Of a DNA stretch of 62,636 bases, positions 35,114 through 42,201 are shown piece by piece. The position numbers and the translations under genes are program-made. Each line of letters opens with the position of its first letter. Position 1 is the stretch's first letter. This stretch comes from Treponema sp. (GTDB taxonomy: Bacteria > Spirochaetota > Spirochaetia > Treponematales > Treponemataceae), in the NCBI GenBank assembly GCA_016281495.1, contig JAEEIU010000007.1, positions 1-62,636 of the forward strand. Reading direction: 5' to 3'. Under the pieces are notes generated by a model. The model did not search any database and had not been told where the DNA came from. It worked only from the letters and a program-made list of their open reading frames with translations.

Positions 35114-36401
35114 TTTAGTACCAAATGAGAAAAAACAGTTTGAAAGCTCCGTCAGGGCTTTTTTGCCAAGGTATGCTCTTGTACCGTTCAGGCAACATGA
35201 TGAGCTGGAATATCAGTGCATTGTGAAAGAGGGCGATGTAGTAAGCGAAGGACAGGTTATAGCACTTTCCCTAAACGAAAAGACTCAGAAAAAAGCCTAT
35301 ATCCATGCACCAATTCCCGGTACAGTGATTTCGCTTGAGGACTGCATGCAGCCGGACAATGAGATGGGGCCTGCAGTAAAAATCCGAATGGAAGGAGCGT
35401 TCTCATATCTGGGAAAAAACATTCATCAGATGGAATGGCAGTGGTATTCAAGGAATGAGCTCCTTGACTTGATAGCAGACAAGGGAGTCATAAATACCTT
35501 TGATTCCTCAGCCCCTTTATATCAGCAGATAGCAAATCCTGATGTAGAAAAAAGCCGCTATATTGTTGTCCGTATGTTTGACGATGATCCCAGCCACAAG
35601 ACAGATTCATTCGTAGCCCAGGCGTTTACAAAGGAAGTGGTGGAGGGAAGCCGGATTCTTGCCAAGGCTATTGATGCAAAGGGTGTAGTATTCGTCCTCT
35701 CAAAAAAGATGAATGTTCAGATTGAGGCAGAAGGACCTCTTCCTGTATTGATCGTAAAGACTGACGGCAAGAAATATCCTTCTGGTTTTAAGCAGAATCT
35801 AGTTCATATTATCAGAAAGGCAGCAAAAACATCGGAGCAGGAGTCATTCAATTCTGTGAACCGTTTCAGCCTATTTGTTGACCCGGAGACACTTTATTCT
35901 GTCTATGAGGCTGTTGTATTTGGAAAGCCTGTTTTGGAGACTTTTGTTCATGTGGAAGGTTCATGCCTTCAGACAGCGGCAATGCTTCAGGTAAGAATCG
36001 GAACAACAATCAAGAGCCTTGTGAATCAGTGCGGTGGTTTCAAGACCAAGCCTTCAAAAATAATCATCAACGGAATGATAACAGGTTGTTCAGTGGAAAC
36101 ATTGGAGACCGCAATTACCCGCGGTGTAAAGTCTGTGGCATTTGTTCCTGCAAAAGAGCTGAACGATCATCGCCAGAACCTTTGCGTAAGATGCGGAAAA
36201 TGCCGTCTTATCTGTCCGGAAGAGATATATCCTGATTTGATGTACAGGCACTGCAACGGAGGAAAGAAAGTGGGCAAAGACATGATTGCAACTTCAATCC
36301 TATGCTCGGGTTGTGGATTGTGCAACAGCATCTGTCCGTCAAGACTCCCATTGTGCCAAACTATAGAACAGTTGAGGAAAAATGAATATGACAATAAATA
36401 A
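35097..36401 (+). CDS. rnfC: RnfC-like iron-sulfur subunit without recognisable NADH/FMN motif
   Basis: 434 residues from ATG 35097; the TTG at 35082 adds five residues and is less likely. The N-terminal barrel-sandwich domain (VKEGDVVSEGQVIALS, IHAPIPGTVISLE) and SLBB-like part (EAVVFGKPVLETFVHVEGSC, VRIGTTIKSLVNQCGG) match RnfC. Two [4Fe-4S] motifs are intact: CVRCGKCRLICP (363-374) and CSGCGLCNSICP (403-414). Where RnfC normally has GLGGAGFPT and NGAECEP, this protein has VINTFDSSAPLY (131-142) and VVRMFDDDPSHK, so NADH/FMN binding looks lost. It starts inside the previous gene and overlaps rnfD by 20 bases. Confidence 0.85.
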   Translation: MKTVSNLVPNEKKQFESSVRAFLPRYALVPFRQHDELEYQCIVKEGDVVSEGQVIALSLNEKTQKKAYIHAPIPGTVISLEDCMQPDNEMGPAVKIRMEGAFSYLGKNIHQMEWQWYSRNELLDLIADKGVINTFDSSAPLYQQIANPDVEKSRYIVVRMFDDDPSHKTDSFVAQAFTKEVVEGSRILAKAIDAKGVVFVLSKKMNVQIEAEGPLPVLIVKTDGKKYPSGFKQNLVHIIRKAAKTSEQESFNSVNRFSLFVDPETLYSVYEAVVFGKPVLETFVHVEGSCLQTAAMLQVRIGTTIKSLVNQCGGFKTKPSKIIINGMITGCSVETLETAITRGVKSVAFVPAKELNDHRQNLCVRCGKCRLICPEEIYPDLMYRHCNGGKKVGKDMIATSILCSGCGLCNSICPSRLPLCQTIEQLRKNEYDNK

Positions 36402-37476
36402 GATCTTTAAATATTCACAGCCGGCTCCTTCATTAAAGCCATACATATACATCACTCCGTCAATCGGCAGGGTGCGCAATGCTTTGCTTTTATTTTTGGT
36501 TCCACAGCTGGTCATGCTTTTTATCACACACACATATTCCGCTTTGTTTGTGATACTTGCTGCAGTGCTTGCTTCCATAGGAGCAGAAATCCTTTCACTT
36601 CTTTATCATGAGGAGAAAGGCATAGAAATCATGTCTCCGCTGGTGCAGGGCATTATAACAGGAATGCTTTTCCCTCAGACTTTTTCTCCCATAGTTGCCT
36701 TTGTGCTGACTCTTTTTGTCATGACTTTGGGAAAATATTTCTTTGGCGGATTTGCTTCCTCATGGATTACGGTTCCTGCACTTACCATAGTGGTTGCCTA
36801 TGTCCTTAACATCAACGCATTCCCAGCCATTCCACTGAGTCTTGAAGATCTTCAGTCAAGGAATGCGGCCCTTGTCCTGATACAGAACGGTTCCATTCCT
36901 ATGCTGGAAGTAGATCCTGCCATTACAGGATTTTTTAACAGGACAGTTTTCAAATTATTTGGAATTGTAGTTCCCGACGGTTATGTTTCTTTATTCTGGG
37001 ACAATGGTTCTTTGATTCCGGCATTCAGGTTTAATTTTATAACTCTTATTTCCTCTATTGTTTTGATTGCAAGCGATATGGTTGATTTTGTCATTCCGTT
37101 CATTTTCATCGTGCTGTATTCACTTCTTGTCCGTTTGATAGGACCTCTGGTTATTCACGGTGTGCCGATGCAGGGTGACATGATTCTTGCCCTGATGACA
37201 AGCGGAACTCTTTTCTCTTCACTTTATCTTTTGCAGTGGTATGGTACTGTTCCTATATCAAGGGCAGGAAAATGCGTATACGCTGTGATAGCGGCAATTC
37301 TTGCATTCCTGATCATGGGATACGGAATGTCTTCTGCAGGTTATGCCTGTGTAATTCTATTGATGAACATCATCTCAACTGTAATTCAGGGGATTGAAAG
37401 CCAGAACGTCAGAAAGAAAATTGAAACAGTTCTTGTTCCCCGCATAAATTCATTCCAGGAGGCAGGAAATGTCTGA
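36382..37476 (+). CDS. rnfD: RnfD-like membrane subunit without flavinylation motif
   Basis: 364 residues with about ten hydrophobic segments. The RnfD pattern is seen in MSPLVQGIITGMLFPQT, GKYFFGGFASSWITVPAL, the late MQGDMILALMTSGTLF segment and YACVILLMNIISTVI. RnfD normally carries a Ser-Gly-Ala-Thr motif to which FMN is bound through Thr; the equivalent loop here (about 160-185) reads ALVLIQNGSIPMLEVDPA and has no SGAT. The ATG lies within the last codons of rnfC. This subunit would form the membrane core with RnfA and RnfE. Confidence 0.8.
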   Translation: MNMTINKIFKYSQPAPSLKPYIYITPSIGRVRNALLLFLVPQLVMLFITHTYSALFVILAAVLASIGAEILSLLYHEEKGIEIMSPLVQGIITGMLFPQTFSPIVAFVLTLFVMTLGKYFFGGFASSWITVPALTIVVAYVLNINAFPAIPLSLEDLQSRNAALVLIQNGSIPMLEVDPAITGFFNRTVFKLFGIVVPDGYVSLFWDNGSLIPAFRFNFITLISSIVLIASDMVDFVIPFIFIVLYSLLVRLIGPLVIHGVPMQGDMILALMTSGTLFSSLYLLQWYGTVPISRAGKCVYAVIAAILAFLIMGYGMSSAGYACVILLMNIISTVIQGIESQNVRKKIETVLVPRINSFQEAGNV

Positions 37477-37975
37477 TACACACGATTCTGATGAAACCGG
37501 AATTGCAGACTACAACAAAACCCGAATGATGAAATTCGGAATCTTTACTTTGATTGTAGTTGTCCTGTTTGCGATTCTGCTTTTGTTTACATTACTGAGC
37601 CGGAATTCCTGGAACGAAGGAATGAAAGATCAAATCAACTCTGCACTTGAGGCAAATGAGCTGCAATATAAAACTGGAGAACAGGACCGTTTGCACAGTT
37701 CAATTTCAATGAGCTGCGTATCTTATACTGATGCGGAAAATCCATCCGTTCATATAGTTCTGTTGAGGACACCAACTCTGTACGGACCTTTCCCTGCATT
37801 ATATGTTTATGATGAGTCATCCGGTAATGTTGATTTTATTGACCTTCTTCTGATAGATGGAAAATCAAAAGAGGCTGTTGTATCTTCTGCAAAAAACATG
37901 CAGGTACAGTACTGGAAAAACAGGATTCCACTTATCATCAGTACCTCTGACAAAAATCAGGAGGAAGAAAAATGA
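37469..37975 (+). CDS. rnfG: RnfG-position subunit, single-helix anchor, no FMN motif
   Basis: 168 residues. One membrane helix (about 21-43) follows a polar N-terminus, then an extracytoplasmic domain of about 115 residues. Gene position and anchor fit RnfG, and IDGKSKEAVVSSAKNMQV could be a remnant of its C-terminal region, but the covalent-FMN motif SGATxT is absent. The assignment rests on operon order (C-D-G-E-A) more than on sequence. AGGAGG lies upstream and the gene overlaps rnfD by 8 bases and rnfE by 4. Confidence 0.65.
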   Translation: MSDTHDSDETGIADYNKTRMMKFGIFTLIVVVLFAILLLFTLLSRNSWNEGMKDQINSALEANELQYKTGEQDRLHSSISMSCVSYTDAENPSVHIVLLRTPTLYGPFPALYVYDESSGNVDFIDLLLIDGKSKEAVVSSAKNMQVQYWKNRIPLIISTSDKNQEEEK

Positions 37976-38610
37976 CAAAGAATATATTTACCTATCTTTC
38001 AATCCTTCTTATGCTTTTGATAGCAGTTCCAGGACGTTTTGCCTATGGACTTTGCATTCTGCTGATTTTATTTTTGATCGTACTGTCAGGCTCTCTTTTC
38101 AAGAAACTCATATACAAGCTGGGCATTCAGGAACTTCAGGTTGTATTGATTTCGATCTTCCTTGTGGCTATGACAATCCTTCTTAAGCAGCTTTTGATTT
38201 TGTTCTGTCCGATTATGGCACTTACAATGGGTTATGCGATTTTCATGCCAGCTCTTTCGGCATTCCTGTTGAATAATCTATATCAGGATAAAAGGATTTC
38301 TTCTGCCGAAATAAACAATACTTCACGTCAGGCTTTGTTTTTCAGCGGCTGGATGCTTTTGGTTTTCCTTTTGCGTGACATTGTCGGTTTCGGTACAATC
38401 ACTTTCCCAGGATATCAGGACCTTGCAGTCATACACATAATAAAAACTGTTCCAAACGGCGTGTCAGCGGGAACTGCCCTTGCTTCAATTCCAGGCTCAT
38501 TTTTCCTTGTTGGTATTGGAATTGTCATAAGCAGCATGCTCAGGAAACGCAACATAAAGAACACGATGGTGCGCAAAGCTCAGGACGAGGAGTTGGAAAA
38601 TGTTGAGTAA
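37972..38610 (+). CDS. rnfE: RnfE-like membrane subunit lacking cluster cysteines
   Basis: 212 residues, six hydrophobic helices. The RnfE-like pattern is FKKLIYKLGIQELQVVLISI, FLVAMTILLKQLL and the C-terminal FLVGIGIVISSMLRKRN. RnfA and RnfE normally each have a conserved Gly-x-Cys-Pro helix motif holding a shared membrane [2Fe-2S] cluster. In this protein the N-terminal helix reads LLIAVPGRFAYG and the later VNC-type position reads MPALSAFLLNN, so the ligands are not where expected. A CP pair occurs only in LLILFCPIM. It overlaps rnfA by 11 bases. Confidence 0.7.
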   Translation: MTKNIFTYLSILLMLLIAVPGRFAYGLCILLILFLIVLSGSLFKKLIYKLGIQELQVVLISIFLVAMTILLKQLLILFCPIMALTMGYAIFMPALSAFLLNNLYQDKRISSAEINNTSRQALFFSGWMLLVFLLRDIVGFGTITFPGYQDLAVIHIIKTVPNGVSAGTALASIPGSFFLVGIGIVISSMLRKRNIKNTMVRKAQDEELENVE

Positions 38611-39157
38611 TATCTTTTATTATATGTTTTATGCCTCCGCCGTTTTTGTATATGGAACAGGTACAATATCTGCAATACAAAGCAGCCTGAAACCCAAGCA
38701 TCTTGTACTTCAGTTCTCAAAAATGCTGATAACAGTAATTGCCTCCCTGATTTTCACATATCTGCTTACCATTCAGCTGATTAAATTGAATCTTGGTGAA
38801 CTGGCACCTTTTGTATGTGTTGCAATGTTCTTTTTGGTTTCTCTTTTTGTGGAAAGGGTCCTGCGGCTTTCTTCAAAAACAACGGTTGCTGAATATGGAG
38901 TTTCAATACTCTGCATTTTGATTGCTGTAATAGAAAGCGTTTCGTTTGTAGACTGCCTGATCAACGCAATAGCATGCCTACTTTCATTCTTTGTCAGTGT
39001 TCCAATAATGCATGCAATCAGAAAGAAAATAGAGATGAACGCACCTGCAGAAAAACTCAAGAATCTGGGACTTCTTTTTATAAGCATCGGTGTCCTTACT
39101 CTTGTTTTAATTTCATGGGGGGCATCATGGCTTAATCCTGGAGTATTGGGCCGATGA
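38600..39157 (+). CDS. rnfA: RnfA-like membrane subunit lacking cluster cysteines
   Basis: 185 residues, six helices. The C-terminal ACLLSFFVSVPIMHAIRKKI and NLGLLFISIGVLTLVLISWG match the end of RnfA, where residues just before the last helix read like FRGLPIALITAGLLSLAF. The first helix, usually with LGICPFLGVS, reads YGTGTISAIQSS (about 18-29), with no Cys. The stop overlaps the start of the GH57-like gene (ATGA). rnfB, which normally follows, is absent. Confidence 0.7.
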   Translation: MLSNIFYYMFYASAVFVYGTGTISAIQSSLKPKHLVLQFSKMLITVIASLIFTYLLTIQLIKLNLGELAPFVCVAMFFLVSLFVERVLRLSSKTTVAEYGVSILCILIAVIESVSFVDCLINAIACLLSFFVSVPIMHAIRKKIEMNAPAEKLKNLGLLFISIGVLTLVLISWGASWLNPGVLGR

Positions 39158-41112
39158 GTGTAAACGTAAGTTTTATTCTGGATCTTCATGAAACAGACTT
39201 GCTCGATACCGACAGACTGAATAATCTCTATGAATCCGGTTTAAAACCTTTGTTGACACTTCTTTATGCACATCCGCGTCTTTTAATGGGTATTTCTGTT
39301 TCCGGTCCAATGCTTTCTTATTACAAGGAGCATTATCCGGAGGCAATTCAAATTCTGGGTGAATTAACAAACCGCCATCAGGTTGAAATAATCAGCAACG
39401 GTTATTATTCACCTATTTTCCCTCTTCTTTTTCCGATAGACCGCAGTGCTCAGATAGAAACTCTGAATACACTTATGCGTGATACAGTCGGTAAACGTCC
39501 TAGAGGCCTTTCTTTATTTTCCAGTATATGGGATCCGTCTCTTGTTACGACATTCCAGTCTTGTGGAATTGAATACGTTCTGTTGGATAAATCGCTTGTT
39601 CCTCAATCAAAGAATTCATTTTTGCCGATTATATCAAGCGAGCAGGGAAAAAATATAAAGATACTGACAGTTCACAATGATCTTTTACCTCAGCACGGAG
39701 AAAATGGCAATCAATGGTCGGTAAGGGTAATAAAAAGCTTGCCGGAGAATTTTGAAGAAGCGCGTTCTCTAATTGTCTGTCTAAAACTTACATTGGAAAA
39801 TTTTGTTTCTGTACGTGAAGATCCAGGATTCCATTCTTTTATTGATTATATCGAGTCAGAGAATACTTTGATTCAACTTACGATTCCACAATCGTATTTA
39901 AAAAACGCAAGGCATTTTATCCCGTATTATATTCCGGCAGGAATGCATGAAAAACTAAGCGATAGGACATCCGTTCAATTTGCCAATCAGCATAATTCAA
40001 GCCAATTTCCATATACAATACATGATTATCTTAATACATATGTACAGACACGCCATCTTTATGAAAGGATGATGTACATAAGCATGCTTATATCTTCCTG
40101 TCATGGTGGCGACAAGATGAGGAAAAAGCTGGCTCAGGAAAAACTCTGGGAAGCACAGGCTGGAGATAATTTTGTCTCATATAACACCGCCTTACCATCT
40201 GTAGCCGCAAAAAGACAGCAGGCATACAAACTGCTTAATGAGGCGGAAAGATATATACGTGAAAGCAAAAGTCAAAATGAGTCAATAACTTCTTTTGACT
40301 ATAACGGAGATGGCCTTAACGAATATGTCTGCCAGATGGAAAAATTCAATGCAGTAGTATCTCAAAATGGAGGCCAGATAGTTGATTTGAACCTTCTTTA
40401 CGCAGGAGCAAATCCCGCATCAAGTCTTTCCAGGATAGAGCGCTTTGATGGTGTAAATGATTTTTATAACCGCGGTTTCTTTGTGGACCATCTTCTGGAA
40501 TATGACCAGTTTGATTCTTTCCTGCAAAACAAAAATATTCCAAACACGCTTTTCCCAACATGCAATTATGAGGAAAAACGTTTTGACAATAAACGTCGTG
40601 AGATTCAGCTTGAGGCTCATGGAAATTTTTCATCAATGAAGCTTCTTGTAAGCCTGAAAAAGAATTTCAATTTTTCTTCTAATGGAGTGTCTGTTCAGTA
40701 CATCTTGAAAAATGAAAGTCCGTTTTCATTAAAGGGGATTTTCGTTGTTGAACTAAACTTGACTCAAACTCATTTTGAAAAAGACATGAATTATACCCAA
40801 TATGAGGTCGAACTGATTGTTGACAGCACAAAGAAGGCCGTAGACGAGAATTCCGTATTCAAGATTGACAGTGGGCTTTCCCTTTTGCAGATTTCAGATA
40901 AGGCGGACAAGCAGCTGTTTTTATTTGAACCCAACGAAGAGTCAGGATTCGTAACGTCAAACATAGCATTCAGACGTGATGTTGGAAGTTCCGAACCTGA
41001 GGTTATCTCAAACACAAGATGTGCTCAGTTCTGGTGGAATGTAGACCTTGCCGCAGACAGGGCAATGGAAAAGACAATAAATCTTAGCATAATTCCATCT
41101 AAAAAATCATAA
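39154..41112 (+). CDS. GH57-like protein, probably inactive
   Basis: 652 residues. The GH57 amylase/4-alpha-glucanotransferase architecture is visible: the VEIISNGYYSPIFPLLFPID region (about 78-97), RPRGLSLFSSIWDPSLVTTF (116-134), GIEYVLLD, a helical domain with LWEAQAGDNF, and a C-terminal beta domain (FDYNGDGLNEYVCQ, VSQNGGQIVDLNLLY) like DUF1926. In active enzymes the second segment reads WLTERVWEP with a nucleophilic Glu; here it aligns with Ser123. The SDDGEKFG acid/base segment is also unrecognisable. It is most likely a carbohydrate-binding or structural pseudoenzyme. It is the last gene of the Rnf-like operon, joined by an ATGA overlap. Confidence 0.8.
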   Translation: MSVNVSFILDLHETDLLDTDRLNNLYESGLKPLLTLLYAHPRLLMGISVSGPMLSYYKEHYPEAIQILGELTNRHQVEIISNGYYSPIFPLLFPIDRSAQIETLNTLMRDTVGKRPRGLSLFSSIWDPSLVTTFQSCGIEYVLLDKSLVPQSKNSFLPIISSEQGKNIKILTVHNDLLPQHGENGNQWSVRVIKSLPENFEEARSLIVCLKLTLENFVSVREDPGFHSFIDYIESENTLIQLTIPQSYLKNARHFIPYYIPAGMHEKLSDRTSVQFANQHNSSQFPYTIHDYLNTYVQTRHLYERMMYISMLISSCHGGDKMRKKLAQEKLWEAQAGDNFVSYNTALPSVAAKRQQAYKLLNEAERYIRESKSQNESITSFDYNGDGLNEYVCQMEKFNAVVSQNGGQIVDLNLLYAGANPASSLSRIERFDGVNDFYNRGFFVDHLLEYDQFDSFLQNKNIPNTLFPTCNYEEKRFDNKRREIQLEAHGNFSSMKLLVSLKKNFNFSSNGVSVQYILKNESPFSLKGIFVVELNLTQTHFEKDMNYTQYEVELIVDSTKKAVDENSVFKIDSGLSLLQISDKADKQLFLFEPNEESGFVTSNIAFRRDVGSSEPEVISNTRCAQFWWNVDLAADRAMEKTINLSIIPSKKS

Positions 41113-41117
41113 GGCAA

Positions 41118-42200
41118 TCAGTTGCCGTTAAGTTTTTTCAAAGCCTTTTTATGCCACCATGCCCTGAGTTTTTCCGCAAAAGAATAAAATGGATATAAAC
41201 CTGAAAGCTTGTAGTCAAAGCTTCCCGGCCTGTGAACAAGGTTTCCGCCAAATCCTGTCTTGAACAAAAATAGTCCGTGCATCGGATGGTTCTGGTCTTC
41301 TGTAGGAGGACATCCGTAAAAGTCATAGACAGGACAACCGGCAGCTTTTGCATCTTTAATGGCAGTCCATTGCAACAAATATGCGGGCATTAGGTTTCTC
41401 TTTATGTTACCGCTTGCACCGTAAAGATAAACGGCTTCCCTAGGACAGAATAAAGTTATTATGCCTGCAAGATAATCATTTTCATGTTTTGCAAGATAGA
41501 GGGTAATTTGGGGGTTCCCTCTGTCATCAGGGCATCCCTTTTCAAGGAGATCCATATAATAGGCCTTTCCGTGAAAACTTACACCATCCCTTTTTGAAGT
41601 CTGTTCGAACAAAGAATAAAAATTGTTGAATGCTTCTTCAAATCCTTCCTCTCCTGCAAAATGTCTTGATACCTTTACATCCTTCTTTTCGGCAAGACGA
41701 ACATTGTATCTCCATTTGCTTTTCATGGAGGAAAGAATTTCTTCTTCACTTCGGGTAATGTCCAGTAAAACTGTGTCAGGCGGCTGAATGTCTACAGCAC
41801 TCTTTTTAATACCCAACGATGGGTTAATTTTATCATGTGCAAAACTGTCGCGTTCAGTTAAATCAGCAAAATCAACAGGAATGTCAAAACGCAGGAATAA
41901 AGTGCGTTTGGGGAGGAGGGGCTTAATTTTTTTTGCAAGCTCAGAAACCCTGGCAAGATATTTCTCTCGGCCTTCATCTGAATATTCCGGTGCCATCGGA
42001 ATGTATGCAAGATTAAACCCCTTGATTTTCCGGATCAAAAGAGTCAGTGAATTCTGTGAGTTTGCATCAGGCGAAAAATGCTCGGTTTTCTTAAGGTTTC
42101 CGTCCGGCAAAATGTTGAAATACATTGACGACCAACCATGCCTGCATTTAAACTCAGCCCAAAATTCTGTCTGTAAAAAACGCTGTTCATTGTAAGGCAC
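41118..42200 (-). CDS. FemABX-type peptidoglycan bridge aminoacyltransferase
   Basis: 360 residues with the double-GNAT layout. Landmarks are QTEFWAEFKCRHGW near the N-terminus, IKGFNLAYIPMAPE, the MKSKWRYNVRLAEKKDVKV segment, YYLAGIITL-type strands (DYLAGIITLFCPREAVYLYG), LMPAYLLQWTAIKDAKAAGC and FLFKTGFGGNLVHRPGSFDY. The family transfers an amino acid from aminoacyl-tRNA to the stem peptide of lipid II. The acceptor residue in spirochete peptidoglycan is probably ornithine; that is inference. It starts two bases after the metG stop, so it is co-expressed with metG. Confidence 0.88.
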   Translation of the reverse strand: MPYNEQRFLQTEFWAEFKCRHGWSSMYFNILPDGNLKKTEHFSPDANSQNSLTLLIRKIKGFNLAYIPMAPEYSDEGREKYLARVSELAKKIKPLLPKRTLFLRFDIPVDFADLTERDSFAHDKINPSLGIKKSAVDIQPPDTVLLDITRSEEEILSSMKSKWRYNVRLAEKKDVKVSRHFAGEEGFEEAFNNFYSLFEQTSKRDGVSFHGKAYYMDLLEKGCPDDRGNPQITLYLAKHENDYLAGIITLFCPREAVYLYGASGNIKRNLMPAYLLQWTAIKDAKAAGCPVYDFYGCPPTEDQNHPMHGLFLFKTGFGGNLVHRPGSFDYKLSGLYPFYSFAEKLRAWWHKKALKKLNGN

Positions 42201-42201
42201 T

